Source of the DNA: Aquificaceae bacterium
GTDB taxonomy: Bacteria; Aquificota; Aquificia; Aquificales; Aquificaceae
DNA length: 64,000 bases
Assembly: GCA_037481935.1 (NCBI GenBank)
Contig: JBBFKQ010000004.1
Coordinates: forward strand, 120,499-184,498
Direction of reading: 5' to 3'
Shown: one piece after another, positions 24,493 through 33,653 of the stretch
How positions within the stretch are numbered: the stretch's first letter is position 1
Layout of the letters: every line of letters starts with the position of its first letter
Made by a program: the position numbers and the translations under genes
Notes under the pieces: model-generated
The model's database searches: none
What the model was told of the DNA's origin: nothing
Seen by the model: the letters and a program-made list of their open reading frames with translations, nothing else

Positions 24493-27400
24493 ATGTATCG
24501 CTTTTTTATACACAGACCAGTCACTTCCTGGATGTTCATGATAGCCTTCATAATCCTGGGCCTATACTCTCTGAGGATAATCCCTCTTGACAGGCTTCCT
24601 GATGTGGACTTTCCCACAGTGAGTATAGTAACCACCTATCCCGGCGCCAACGCCTACGTGGTGGATGTGAATGTCACCAGAGAGATAGAAGACCAGATAG
24701 CCACCATAAGCGGTATTGAGACCATATCCTCCGCCAGCTTTGCAGGCACTTCAAGGATAACAATTACCTTCTCCCTCGAAAAGGACATAGATGTGGCGGC
24801 GCAGGAAGTCAGGGATGCGGTGCAGAGAGCCCTCAGAAGGCTTCCTGAGGGAGTTGACCCTCCTGTAGTTAGGAAGGTGGACACATCTCTTGCTCCTGTC
24901 TTTGTGACCTTACTTTACTCGAAAACCGCGGATTACCAAACCCTTGCCTACTGGGCGGATAAGGTGATAAAGAGGGAGTTTGAGAGGATAAACGGCGTGG
25001 GTCAGGTGGACCTGGGAGGTTTCAGAGACAATGTGCTCTGGGTAAGGGTTGAGCCGGAAAAGCTCTACTCAAGGGGGCTTGCGGTTCAGGATGTTATTGA
25101 CGCGGTGAGCAAAAATCACCTTGAAGCTCCGGCGGGAGCCATATACGGCAAAAATAGAGAATACATAATAAGGCTCTACGGAAAGGCTCAGGACCCGAAG
25201 GAGCTTGAGGGGGTCTACATAAGAAACGGTGTAAGGCTCAGGGACGTGGGCTTTGTGGAGTTTACAGAAGACGAAAGACGAGGAATGTCAAGGTTTATGG
25301 GAGAGCAAGCCGTTGCTCTTGTGGTCTACAAGCAATCCAAAACCAACACAGTTCAGGTAGTGGATGCGGTAAAGGCAAAGATGGAAGAGCTCAACCGTCA
25401 ACTACCCCCTGGAATGAGGATGGATTACACCTTTGACTCTTCCATATTTGTAAAAGACAGCGTCAAAGCAGCCATAGAGGAAATCATAATAGGTAGCCTT
25501 CTGACTGCCCTTGTGGTCTACTTCTTCCTCGGAAGCGTCAGGCTCACCCTGGTGCCTGTTTTTGCCATACCCATAACCCTTCTGGGAACTGTCTTTTTCA
25601 TATACCAGCTTGGCAACTCCCTCAACACCTTTACCCTTCTTGCCCTTGCGGTGGCGGTAGGTATTGTTATAGACGATGCCATAGTGGTGCTTGAAAGCAT
25701 ATACAGAAGGAGGCATGAGGAGGGGCTGGAGCCTATTGAAGCGGGAGAGAAAGGCACAAGGATTGTTGTATTTGCACTCCTCGCCTCCACCGCCTCTCTT
25801 GTGATAGTTTTCCTTCCCATAATATTCCTGAAAGGTGTTGTGGGCAAGCTTTTTGGCAGCTTTGCCCTGACCCTCGTGATAGCCATTGCCCTTTCATACC
25901 TTGTAGCGGTTAGCTTTACACCCATGGCAGTCTCAAGGCTTGTAGCTGGACCACCCTCCACAAACCCCTTTGTGAAGGCTTACGAGAGGTTTGAGGCCTT
26001 CTTTGACAGACTTCTGAGATGGGCTCTTGACCACAAGGCGATTGTTATAGCACTATCCCTTGTCAGTGTTTTTATTGGTTTTCAGCTCTTCAGGGCGACA
26101 AAGAAGGAGTTTTTCCCCATAGTGGACGAGGGCAGATTTCTCGTGAGGTTTGAAACGCCTGTGGGCTCTTCCTTTGAATACACAGAGAAGAAAACTCAGG
26201 AGATAGAAGCCATACTTCTGAAGAACCCATATGTAGACCGCTTTGGACTTGCCATGGGTCAGGGGGTGGCAGGAAGGCCCGATGTAAATGGAGGACTTGG
26301 CTTTGTTTACCTCAAAGAGGGTAAAAGACCCCATCAGGCAAAGATAATGGAAATGGTAAGAGAAGAACTCAGGAGGGTAAAGGATGTGAGGGTAAGCATA
26401 GAGCCTCCGGGTATAGTGGGACCTGGAGGTGGAAGGCAGGTGGACCTGCAGTATGCCATAAGAGGACCTTCCCTTGAGGAGCTTCAGACCATAGCCAGCA
26501 GGCTCACCTCAGAGTTCAGAAACAGGCCCGGCTACAGGGACGTGGACACAGACCTCAGGCTCAACGAGTCTCAAGTTCAGATAAGGGTAAACAGGGAAAA
26601 GTTGGGAGACCTGGGGGTGAATGTGGAGGACGTGGCAACAACTCTGAATGTGCTTTTTGGCAAGTTTCAGCTGGGCACCTATGAGCTCGGTGCGGAGAGC
26701 TACGACCTGTATGTGAAGGCTGTGCCCGAATTTGTGCAGAACGTGGAAAACCTCAGAAAGGTCTTTGTTAGAAACTTTAAGGGGGAACTTATCCCCCTCA
26801 CAGAGCTTGTAGACATTCAGATTGCCACAGGCTACAAGGCAATAAACCGCTACAACAGACAGTATTCCCTTACCTTTTTCTCCAATCTCTCTCCAGAAAA
26901 GCCCCTTGCCAGTGCAGTGGTAGAGGTAGAAGAGTGGCTCAGAAACAACCTCCCACCGGGCTACACCTTTGAACCGGTGGGTCAGGCAAGGGAGTTTCAG
27001 AGAGCCTTTCAGGGGCTCGGCTTTGCCCTAATATTTGCCCTCGTGGGTGTATACATGGTGCTTGCCTCCCTCTTTGAGAGCTACAGGCATCCCTTTACAG
27101 TTCTTCTCATGGTTCCCCTTGCTGTGGCAGGAGCTTTTGGACTTCTTCTCTTAACGAACACATCTCTCAGCGTCCCTTCCTACTTTGGAATAATCCTGCT
27201 GGTAGGAATAATCGTGCGCGACGCGGTTCTCTTTATAGAGAGGATCATTCAGCTCAGGAAGGAAGGTATAGAGACCCGTCAGGCAATACTTCAGGCAAGA
27301 AGAGAAAGGCTCAGACCCATACTAATGACCACCTTTACCATCGTCTCAGCCCTCACACCAGTGGCTCTGGGACTGACTGCAGGTGCAGAACTGAGAAAGC

Positions 27401-27522
27401 CCCTTGCCTTAGCAGTCATAGGTGGCATATTTACAGGACTGCCCCTGAGCCTTTTCCTGCTTCCGGTGCTCTATGAACTCTTTGACAGAATTGGGCTGAG
27501 GAAGTATCATATTAGAAAATAA
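24493..27522 (+). CDS. RND-family efflux transporter, HAE1 type
   Basis: The 1009-residue protein has the full RND plan: TM1 (FIHRPVTSWMFMIAFIILGLY), a periplasmic porter domain, TM2-6, a second porter domain and TM8-12. TM4 carries the charged proton-relay motif VAVGIVIDDAIVVLE with the two adjacent aspartates (about residues 392-401). The N-terminal GFN/IP-type phrase is LDRLPDVDFPTVSI. It is shorter than AcrB in the docking loops but complete. It is divergent from its membrane-fusion lipoprotein and TolC genes. Substrates are unknown; the charged TM4 suggests organic drugs or solvents rather than metals. Confidence 0.93.
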   Translation: MYRFFIHRPVTSWMFMIAFIILGLYSLRIIPLDRLPDVDFPTVSIVTTYPGANAYVVDVNVTREIEDQIATISGIETISSASFAGTSRITITFSLEKDIDVAAQEVRDAVQRALRRLPEGVDPPVVRKVDTSLAPVFVTLLYSKTADYQTLAYWADKVIKREFERINGVGQVDLGGFRDNVLWVRVEPEKLYSRGLAVQDVIDAVSKNHLEAPAGAIYGKNREYIIRLYGKAQDPKELEGVYIRNGVRLRDVGFVEFTEDERRGMSRFMGEQAVALVVYKQSKTNTVQVVDAVKAKMEELNRQLPPGMRMDYTFDSSIFVKDSVKAAIEEIIIGSLLTALVVYFFLGSVRLTLVPVFAIPITLLGTVFFIYQLGNSLNTFTLLALAVAVGIVIDDAIVVLESIYRRRHEEGLEPIEAGEKGTRIVVFALLASTASLVIVFLPIIFLKGVVGKLFGSFALTLVIAIALSYLVAVSFTPMAVSRLVAGPPSTNPFVKAYERFEAFFDRLLRWALDHKAIVIALSLVSVFIGFQLFRATKKEFFPIVDEGRFLVRFETPVGSSFEYTEKKTQEIEAILLKNPYVDRFGLAMGQGVAGRPDVNGGLGFVYLKEGKRPHQAKIMEMVREELRRVKDVRVSIEPPGIVGPGGGRQVDLQYAIRGPSLEELQTIASRLTSEFRNRPGYRDVDTDLRLNESQVQIRVNREKLGDLGVNVEDVATTLNVLFGKFQLGTYELGAESYDLYVKAVPEFVQNVENLRKVFVRNFKGELIPLTELVDIQIATGYKAINRYNRQYSLTFFSNLSPEKPLASAVVEVEEWLRNNLPPGYTFEPVGQAREFQRAFQGLGFALIFALVGVYMVLASLFESYRHPFTVLLMVPLAVAGAFGLLLLTNTSLSVPSYFGIILLVGIIVRDAVLFIERIIQLRKEGIETRQAILQARRERLRPILMTTFTIVSALTPVALGLTAGAELRKPLALAVIGGIFTGLPLSLFLLPVLYELFDRIGLRKYHIRK

Positions 27523-27540
27523 ACTAAGGAGGTGTAAGCC

Positions 27541-27837
27541 ATGCCAGTGTATGTGATGCTCACAACCCTTACAGATGAGGGTATGAAGACCCTCAAGCAC
27601 AAGCCTGAGAGGATAAAGGAAGTGGATAAGGAGGTGCTGGAACGCTTTGGTGTGAAGGTGCTGGCTCAGTATGTGGTGATGGGTCCCTATGACTTTGTAA
27701 ACATCCTTGAGGCTCCGGACAACGACACTATAGTGAAGATGGCTGTGGAGCTGGGTTCAAGGGGCACCATAAGGACGCTGACCATGCCCGCCCTTGATGT
27801 GGACCAGTTTATAAAGGACCTGAAAGAGCTTGGCTGA
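27541..27837 (+). CDS. GYD-domain protein
   Basis: The 98-residue ferredoxin-like alpha/beta protein matches the GYD family: YVMLTTLTDEGMKTLKHKPERI at the N terminus, VVMGPYDFVNILEAPD in the middle where GxYDxv is the family signature, and TMPALDVDQF at the end. Function is unknown. It starts 18 bases after the RND stop with a good AAGGAGG, so it probably belongs to the RND transcript and to the metF operon that follows. Confidence 0.85.
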   Translation: MPVYVMLTTLTDEGMKTLKHKPERIKEVDKEVLERFGVKVLAQYVVMGPYDFVNILEAPDNDTIVKMAVELGSRGTIRTLTMPALDVDQFIKDLKELG

Positions 27838-27840
27838 TAT

Positions 27841-28188
27841 ATGCTGCCCTCCCTCAGAGCCTTTTTTGAAATAACCACAAGATACACAGACTTTAAGTGG
27901 GCAAAGACCAGAGATGACCTTATAAGCAGGGCTATGAAGGCTCTGAGGGCTTTCAGAGAGGGGAAAAATCCAGAGGAAATAAGGCACATACGGGAGCTAA
28001 GCTTTGAGATAGAGGACATCCTCCCCCTTCTTCATTCTTTTGTGAAGGAGCATCCAGAAGAGACAGAAAGGCTCATAAGCCTGCTAAGCATGTTCATAAA
28101 GTCGCCTGCACCCTGTAAAATAAGGCTCATAAACTTTGCGGAGGCACTGCTTGAAGATAGGAGAGTATCTGAAACAGAAAGGGTTTAG
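27841..28188 (+). CDS. Unrecognised small helical protein
   Basis: The 115-residue protein is predicted mostly helical, with repeated Leu/Arg/Glu heptads ([21 protein letters not shown], then [20 protein letters not shown]). No family is recognised. The ATG follows the GYD stop by 3 bases. The last 38 bases overlap the metF start and carry its Shine-Dalgarno. Confidence 0.6.
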   Translation: MLPSLRAFFEITTRYTDFKWAKTRDDLISRAMKALRAFREGKNPEEIRHIRELSFEIEDILPLLHSFVKEHPEETERLISLLSMFIKSPAPCKIRLINFAEALLEDRRVSETERV

Positions 28189-29032
28189 CGTTTCTTTTGA
28201 GTTCTTCCCTCCCAAAACTTCTGAGGGAGAGGAAGAGCTCTTTCAGACCATAAAGAGCCTTCAGCCTCTTAACCCTACCTTTGTTTCCGTCACTTACGGT
28301 GCGGGTGGAAGCACAAGAGACAGAACGCGCAGGGTGGTGGAAAGGATTCACAGGGAAACAGACCTGACTGTGATGGCACATCTTACCTGCATAGCACATA
28401 CAAAAGAGGAGCTTTTGCAAATACTGGAAGAATACAGGCACATGGGCATAGAGAACATACTTGCCCTTAGAGGGGATGTGCCTGCAAACATGCCCGACTT
28501 CAGGCCCCCCGAGGGTGCCTGCAGGCATTCTGATGAACTTGTGAGGCTGATAAGGGAAAGTTTTGGCGCATGGTTTTCCATAGGCGTGGCCTCTTACCCT
28601 GAGGGACACCCCGAGTCTCCCAACATGGAGTGGGAGATAAGATACTTCAGGAAGAAGGTGGAGGCGGGTGCAGACTTTTCCATAACACAGATGTTTTTTG
28701 ATAATTCCTTCTTCTATGAGTTTGTGGAGTTGTGCAGTAAAGAGGGCATAGATATTCCCATCATACCCGGTATAATGCCCATCACCAATTTCAGGCAGAT
28801 TCAGAGGTTTGCCAGCATGTGCGGTGCCACCATACCCCAGAGCCTGGTGGAGAAGCTTGAACCCTATGCGGACAACCCGGAGGAAACCTTCAAGATAGGC
28901 GTGGAGTTTGCCACAGAGCAGTGTCTTGACCTCTTAGAGAACGGCGTTCAGGGACTGCACTTTTATACTCTGAACAAGTCAAGGGCTACACTGCTTGTAT
29001 ACGAAGGCATCAAGGGTGCTCTGAGGGCATGA
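28151..29032 (+). CDS. metF: 5,10-methylenetetrahydrofolate reductase
   Basis: I choose the TTG at 28151 because GGAGG (28140-28144) lies 6 bases upstream and the product [22 protein letters not shown] aligns with other MetF N termini; a TTG 15 bases earlier is possible. The 293 residues carry the FEFFPPKT motif with the catalytic glutamate, [19 protein letters not shown] near residue 110 for FAD binding, and QMFFD for folate contact. It reduces methylene-THF to methyl-THF for methionine synthesis. The following TtuB-like gene overlaps by 4 bases. Confidence 0.93.
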   Translation: MKIGEYLKQKGFSVSFEFFPPKTSEGEEELFQTIKSLQPLNPTFVSVTYGAGGSTRDRTRRVVERIHRETDLTVMAHLTCIAHTKEELLQILEEYRHMGIENILALRGDVPANMPDFRPPEGACRHSDELVRLIRESFGAWFSIGVASYPEGHPESPNMEWEIRYFRKKVEAGADFSITQMFFDNSFFYEFVELCSKEGIDIPIIPGIMPITNFRQIQRFASMCGATIPQSLVEKLEPYADNPEETFKIGVEFATEQCLDLLENGVQGLHFYTLNKSRATLLVYEGIKGALRA

Positions 29033-29238
29033 GGGTCAGGGTTAGCTACAGGGGGCAGAGCCTTGAACTGGAGTTTGAAGGGGATAGGGTAAGGGTAAAG
29101 GACCTGCTGAGGTCTCTTGGGCTTTCAAGGGAATACGCCTTTGTGGTGAAGGGGGATGAGATTCTGGACGAAAGGGACTTCATAAAAGACGGGGAGAGCC
29201 TCAGGGTAATAAACGCTATATCGGGTGGATATATTTAA
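29029..29238 (+). CDS. ttuB: Ubiquitin-like sulfur carrier, TtuB-like
   Basis: The 69-residue protein has a beta-grasp fold typical of ThiS/MoaD/Ttu[31 protein letters not shown] and a [13 protein letters not shown] end. Sulfur carriers need a C-terminal diglycine thiocarboxylate, but here two residues (Tyr-Ile) follow the Gly-Gly. The adjacent gene encodes TtuA, whose partner in Thermus is TtuB, so that is the best assignment. The separate thiazole sulfur carrier ThiS is at 41 kb. The overlap with the ttuA start (29225) constrains these last codons. Confidence 0.8.
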   Translation: MRVRVSYRGQSLELEFEGDRVRVKDLLRSLGLSREYAFVVKGDEILDERDFIKDGESLRVINAISGGYI

Positions 29239-30160
29239 GAGAATGCGTAAATGTCAGAAGTGCGGTCAGAAGGCTGTTGTGTCCCTGCCACAGCACAGGC
29301 TCTCTCTTTGCAAAGAGCACTACATAGAGTGGTATCTCAGGAGGGTAGAGTCCACCGTAAGAGAGTTCAGCATGTTCCAGAGGGAGGACAGAGTTCTTGT
29401 GGCGGTCTCTGGTGGAAAGGACAGCCTGTCTCTGTGGGATGCACTGCACAGGCTTGGCTACAGAGCGGACGGGCTTTACATAGACCTTGGCATAGGCGAG
29501 TATTCTCAAAGGTCAAGGCAGGCGTGTGAGAAGTTTGCCCTTGAAAGAGGGCTTGAGCTTTCTGTGGTGGAACTGCGTCAGGAAATTGCTACAATACCTC
29601 AGATAAGTGAGGTGGAGTCCCGCCCTGCCTGCTCCTTCTGCGGACAGCTCAAAAGATACTACATGAACCGCTTTGCCAGGGAAAGGGGCTACAGGGTCAT
29701 AGCCACCGGACATAACCTTGATGATGAAAGTGCTACGCTCTTTTCCAATGTGCTCAGCTGGAACATGGACTATCTTTCAAGGCAGTTTCCAGTTCTTCCA
29801 GAGGGCGATGGCTTTGTGAGAAAAGTAAAACCACTCTTTAAGTTTACTGAGAAGGAAAACGCCCTTTATGCCTTCCTCTCAGGGATTGAGTATGTGGAGG
29901 AGGAATGTCCCTTTGCAGAGGGGGCGAGCTCCATAGAACACAAGAAGATACTCTCGCAAGTAGAGGAGAATAGCCCCGGCACAAAGCTGAGGTTTTACAT
30001 GGACTTTATAAGAAGGCTCCATCCTTTGCTTGAGTCTAAGGAAGTGAAGCTAAGACCATGCACTGTCTGTGGCGAGCCTACCACCGCAGAGGTGTGTTCT
30101 GTATGCAAGCTAAAAGAAAGGCTCACTTCAGAGCTTTTGTCATCCTCACCCAGTAGTTAA
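29225..30160 (+). CDS. ttuA: tRNA-5-methyluridine-54 2-sulfurtransferase TtuA
   Basis: The 311-residue protein (GTG start at 29225; ATG at 29243 is an alternative) has an N-terminal zinc finger (CQKCGQ...SLCKEHY), the PP-loop SGGKDS, an internal CSFC that with another cysteine binds an iron-sulfur cluster, and a C-terminal zinc finger CTVCGEP...CSVC. This is the TtuA/Ncs6 layout. It makes 2-thioribothymidine at position 54 of tRNA, a modification needed for growth at high temperature. Overlap with the ttuB-like gene supports a joint role. The 3' end overlaps the convergent acetyltransferase by 38 bases. Confidence 0.92.
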   Translation: MDIFKRMRKCQKCGQKAVVSLPQHRLSLCKEHYIEWYLRRVESTVREFSMFQREDRVLVAVSGGKDSLSLWDALHRLGYRADGLYIDLGIGEYSQRSRQACEKFALERGLELSVVELRQEIATIPQISEVESRPACSFCGQLKRYYMNRFARERGYRVIATGHNLDDESATLFSNVLSWNMDYLSRQFPVLPEGDGFVRKVKPLFKFTEKENALYAFLSGIEYVEEECPFAEGASSIEHKKILSQVEENSPGTKLRFYMDFIRRLHPLLESKEVKLRPCTVCGEPTTAEVCSVCKLKERLTSELLSSSPSS

Positions 30161-30584
30161 ACCTGTCTTTTTCCTCAAACCCAAGATTCCTGTAAAAGTC
30201 CATTGCCCCTGTGTTTTCATCACCCACCCAGAGCTCTGCAATCTCAAGTCCTCTACTTTTGAAGTATTCCAGGGCCCTCTCCACAAGAGCCTTCCCTATG
30301 CCCTTTTTTCTGTATTCTGGAAGAATCACAAGCTCATGAATAGCACCCACCACCTTTCCTTCCCTCTTACTGAACCAGTTTCCGTCGCTTGCAATAAAAC
30401 CAACAATCTTTCCATTTTCTTCCGCAAGCCATATGCCTGCCACATCTCTTCTGAAAAGCCAGTGAAGATATGCCTGCACATCATCGGGATGAGTATAGGA
30501 ATATTCCTCAAGACCTCTGTAGCCCTGCAGATAGACATCCACCAGCTCTTTTATGTCTCCCTCCTCTGCCCTGCGAATCTTCAT
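30123..30584 (-). CDS. GNAT-family N-acetyltransferase
   Basis: The 153-residue protein has the GNAT core: VGAIHELVILPEYRKKGIGKALVERAL near residues 85-110 contains the Q/RxxGxG/A acetyl-CoA loop (RKKGIGKA), and the C-terminal strand pair IAELWVGDENTGAMDFYRNLGF is typical. The acceptor substrate is unknown. It overlaps lolA by 4 bases upstream, so it is cotranscribed with it. Its 3' end runs into ttuA. Confidence 0.87.
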   Translation of the reverse strand: MKIRRAEEGDIKELVDVYLQGYRGLEEYSYTHPDDVQAYLHWLFRRDVAGIWLAEENGKIVGFIASDGNWFSKREGKVVGAIHELVILPEYRKKGIGKALVERALEYFKSRGLEIAELWVGDENTGAMDFYRNLGFEEKDRFNYWVRMTKALK

Positions 30585-31189
30585 GGTCTTATTACCCTTG
30601 CACCCTCTGGAACTCGGACCCTAAAAAGGTTCTCCGAGGGCGTAAAGTTGGAAGACATACTCAGGAACTCTATTGTGGTAGTGGTTCCCTCCTTTTCTTC
30701 AACCCTTATGCTCCTTATATCACCCCTTGAGGAAACCTCTACCAGAACCCTGGAAAAATATTCATCCCTGACCTTTGGCTTGAGTATGAAAACTCTGCCC
30801 CTTGAACTTTCCATCTCACCAACCAGCTCAAACACCTCAGAGAGAGGTCTTGACACCAGAAAAAGGGCCTCCACAACTGGTGAGCTGTTTCTCTCAAGAC
30901 GGTCAAGGAAGGCTGTTCTATCCCTCGGTGAATAGACCATTACCTGAAATCCATCGGACACTATGAGCGTGTTCTCCGGCTGTTCGTATTCTATCCTGAA
31001 CCTTCCACCCCTCTGGGCATAAAAGGTTCCCTTTGATACGTCAGGCTTTGACTGCCATGGATACTGAACTCGCTGGACAAATACAACCTTCAGGCTCCTT
31101 ATGTCTTCAAGCCTTTTCTGAAAGTCCTCAAAGGACTGGGCAAGGGCAGAGTATGCAAGCAGAAGAGTAAAAAGAATTAAGAGCCTCAT
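30581..31189 (-). CDS. lolA: Outer-membrane lipoprotein carrier protein LolA
   Basis: The 202-residue protein has a signal peptide cut near ALA-QS and the LolA beta-sheet pattern: LKVVFVQRVQYPWQSKPDVSKGTFY is followed by GRFRIEYEQPENTLIVSDG with the conserved proline-asparagine turn. It ferries lipoproteins through the periplasm from the LolCDE-type ABC transporter (lolD and its permease are at 4.3-6.2 kb) to the outer membrane. It lies between the M28-like gene and the acetyltransferase with 4-base overlaps on both sides. Confidence 0.88.
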   Translation of the reverse strand: MRLLILFTLLLAYSALAQSFEDFQKRLEDIRSLKVVFVQRVQYPWQSKPDVSKGTFYAQRGGRFRIEYEQPENTLIVSDGFQVMVYSPRDRTAFLDRLERNSSPVVEALFLVSRPLSEVFELVGEMESSRGRVFILKPKVRDEYFSRVLVEVSSRGDIRSIRVEEKEGTTTTIEFLSMSSNFTPSENLFRVRVPEGARVIRP

Positions 31190-32271
31190 AGTTTGTGAAA
31201 CCTCCTTAAAAAGGATAGTATAACTTCATACCACATTATTACATGGTCCCAGCTTATGGCGTCGTAGACATCATAATGGGTGTGCCTTATGGTAAAGGGA
31301 TAAGAGCTGAGATAGAGGGTTTGAATGCCAAGCTCCTTAAAGGGAATGTGGTCGCCATCCCTATCCTTTGCCTCACAGAAGTCTATGCTTACCCTCATAT
31401 CCTGCAGGTGCTTGTAAAACATATGGTTTATTTTTTCTCCGTTATACCCTCCCCAGTCTCTGTAGAGGACGCAGGGGTTGTGCCATCCAACACCCTCAAG
31501 GTTTATACAGTAAAAAACGTGCTTGAGACCACCCCTTAAATGAAACTTCGCACCTTCCATACCAAGCTCTCTGGCATCTGTGATAAGAAACCTGAGCCTG
31601 TAGGGAACAGTGTAATTTTCCTTTAGCTCCTCGTAAAGGAAGAGCAGAAGAAGAAAGCCAACACCGTTGCCCACAGCCCCGTATATATCTACGGTGGTGT
31701 CCATGTGGGAGATGATGTAGATTATGGGTCCTCTTCCTATTTCCATGAGAAAATTTGTGCCCTCTACCACTCTTTCGCTTGACTTTACTCTGAGTAATAC
31801 TTCAGAGTCCTCTATCTCTGGAACATCCTCACGCCTTATGCTCACCACGGGTATGTCCAGACCCACATAGCTTCCATAGGTGTATGCGTCTGCCTTATCC
31901 TCTGACCTGTAAGTTATCACCGCAACAGCCCCCTTTTCCTGAGCCTGAAGAGCCTTTTCCCGGGTTAAGTCCGGTATGAGGGCTATGTCACCTTCTATGT
32001 ATTCCCTCTTTGCGTAGGATTCCCTATCAATAGACCTGCTGCCAATGTAAGCAACACCCCTTATCTTTCTGTCACCTATGCTGAGCCATGCCTCTTCGGG
32101 TATGAGCTTTTTTGTATGGAAAATCTCCTTCCTGTAGTTGCTGGAGGTGTAATCAAGGAAGGACTCTATCAGCCTGCGAACTCTTACGTTGCCATCTGTT
32201 CCTGTAAGTCTGTTGTGGTTTAGGGTCCTGTATGCAAACTCCTTGAAAAACTCCAGCCTTTCACTTTTCAT
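31186..32271 (-). CDS. M28-like zinc peptidase with altered metal site
   Basis: The 361-residue protein has an M28 fold with an inserted PA-like domain (about residues 75-175). In the M28 domain ISHMDT supplies the first zinc histidine, and HTHYDVYD near residue 335 supplies the last. The segment expected as GAxDN (bridging aspartate) reads GAVGNGVG, and the expected EExG (catalytic and ligand glutamates) reads ARELG. Two of the usual metal-site residues are therefore changed, and activity is doubtful. No signal peptide is visible, so it is probably cytoplasmic. It overlaps ilvE upstream and lolA downstream. Confidence 0.72.
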   Translation of the reverse strand: MKSERLEFFKEFAYRTLNHNRLTGTDGNVRVRRLIESFLDYTSSNYRKEIFHTKKLIPEEAWLSIGDRKIRGVAYIGSRSIDRESYAKREYIEGDIALIPDLTREKALQAQEKGAVAVITYRSEDKADAYTYGSYVGLDIPVVSIRREDVPEIEDSEVLLRVKSSERVVEGTNFLMEIGRGPIIYIISHMDTTVDIYGAVGNGVGFLLLLFLYEELKENYTVPYRLRFLITDARELGMEGAKFHLRGGLKHVFYCINLEGVGWHNPCVLYRDWGGYNGEKINHMFYKHLQDMRVSIDFCEAKDRDGDHIPFKELGIQTLYLSSYPFTIRHTHYDVYDAISWDHVIMWYEVILSFLRRFHKL

Positions 32272-33178
32272 AAACGGGTGTAAGCCAGCCAGAGTATCTT
32301 TCTATCATTCCCCTCACGGCACGAAAGTATATTTCCTGAAGTTCTTTTGTGATACTTCCCGTCTCTCCATTCCCCACCTTCCTGTTGTCCACCTCCACCA
32401 CAGGAGTTATCTCAGCTGCAGTTCCTGTAAGGAAAATCTCATCAGCCACATACAGCTCGCTCCTTGATACAGGACGCTCTTCCACTTCAACCACAAGCTC
32501 ATTTCTCAGAAGTCTTTTTACAGCAGACCTTGTTATGCCCTCAAGTATATGTTCTGAATAGGAGGGCGTTATAGCCCTTCCCTCTCTTATGAGGAATATG
32601 TTTTCTCCAGACCCCTCCGCCACAAAACCGTGCTGGTTCAGCATGAGAGCCTCATCGTAACCTGCCATGAGAGCCTCTGTTTTCGCCAGTGCGCTGTTTA
32701 CATAGGCTCCCGCCACCTTCCATCTTGAAGGTATGGAGTTATCGTCGTTACGCCTCCAGGAGGAAACCTTTACTCTTATGCCCTTGGAAGTATCCAGATA
32801 CCTTCCAAAATTGTAGGTGTATATGGCCACTTCAGGAGTGTAGTCTATGAGCTTTGGTGTGAGTTTCAGGTCTTTGAAGTATGCTATGGGTCTTATGTAA
32901 ACATCCTCTCTTATCTGGTTCTTTCTGAGGAGCTCTACCGTTATGCTAACAAGGTCCTCCACGCTGTAGGGAAGCTCCATGAACATGGCCCTGCAGTTTT
33001 TTATGAGCCTCTGGTAATGTTCTCTGGCAAAGAGGATATACAGCTGCTCATGCTCTTCGTTCCAGTAGGCTCTAATACCCTCAAAGACGGCAGTGCCGTA
33101 GTGGAAGGAGTTGGTCTTTATGTTTATGTTTGCTTCTTCTATGGGGACGAAGTTCCCTTCAAAAAAGGCGTATTCCAT
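32261..33178 (-). CDS. ilvE: Branched-chain amino acid aminotransferase
   Basis: The 305-residue fold-type IV aminotransferase carries the IlvE features: [14 protein letters not shown] near residue 27, the PLP lysine in [16 protein letters not shown] (about residue 155), [22 protein letters not shown] and [14 protein letters not shown]. It transfers the amino group between glutamate and the branched-chain keto acids. A TATAAT on the minus strand (33187-33192) ends 8 bases before its ATG. The opposite strand starts panD, so the two biosynthetic genes are divergent. Confidence 0.93.
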   Translation of the reverse strand: MEYAFFEGNFVPIEEANINIKTNSFHYGTAVFEGIRAYWNEEHEQLYILFAREHYQRLIKNCRAMFMELPYSVEDLVSITVELLRKNQIREDVYIRPIAYFKDLKLTPKLIDYTPEVAIYTYNFGRYLDTSKGIRVKVSSWRRNDDNSIPSRWKVAGAYVNSALAKTEALMAGYDEALMLNQHGFVAEGSGENIFLIREGRAITPSYSEHILEGITRSAVKRLLRNELVVEVEERPVSRSELYVADEIFLTGTAAEITPVVEVDNRKVGNGETGSITKELQEIYFRAVRGMIERYSGWLTPVYEK

Positions 33179-33186
33179 GCCTATAG

Positions 33187-33192
33187 ATTATA
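33187..33192 (-). promoter_or_regulatory. -10 box upstream of ilvE
   Basis: TATAAT reads on the minus strand 8 bases before the ilvE ATG, with no Shine-Dalgarno between them. A transcript from it would start at or next to the start codon. No convincing -35 is seen. Confidence 0.35.
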
Positions 33193-33254
33193 TCAGAAAA
33201 GGCATTGAAGTTTATAAGGTTCAGGTTATATTTTTATTTCCTCTGGAGGAAGGT

Positions 33255-33653
33255 ATGCAGAGGTTTATGCTGAAATCAAAGGTGCACAGAGCAAGAATAA
33301 CGGGCGCAGAACTTCATTACGAAGGGAGTCTCTCCCTTGACCTTGCCCTGATGGAGGCGGCAGACCTTTTGCCCTTTGAAAAGATAGAGGTATACAACGT
33401 GAGCAACGGCGCACGCTTTTCCACCTATGTGATACCTGCCCCGAGGTATTCCGGTGAAGTCAGGCTCAACGGTGCAGCTGCAAGGCTGGGCGCTGTGGGC
33501 GACATAATCATCATAGCTTCATACGCAATTTTCAATGAACAGGAGCTAGAAAACTACAGCCCCTATCTGGTTTATGTAAACGAAAACAATCAGATAAAGG
33601 AAGTAAGGAGGGATATGGTTATTGAGGGTGTAGGAAGCACCTATGATTGGTAA
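33255..33653 (+). CDS. panD: Aspartate 1-decarboxylase
   Basis: The start is placed at ATG 33255 behind GGAGGAAGG (33245-33253); longer upstream in-frame codons are not conserved. The 132-residue product [16 protein letters not shown]... shows the PanD self-processing site G24-S25 in HYEGSLSLD, where cleavage makes the pyruvoyl group, plus [10 protein letters not shown] and RLNGAAARL. It makes beta-alanine for pantothenate. The next gene overlaps by 11 bases. Confidence 0.95.
   Translation: MQRFMLKSKVHRARITGAELHYEGSLSLDLALMEAADLLPFEKIEVYNVSNGARFSTYVIPAPRYSGEVRLNGAAARLGAVGDIIIIASYAIFNEQELENYSPYLVYVNENNQIKEVRRDMVIEGVGSTYDW

Noticed and set aside
29029..29238. Assignment as a second ThiS or as MoaD
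   Set aside because: A complete thiS is next to thiG at 41 kb, no molybdopterin gene is adjacent, and ttuA overlaps this gene.
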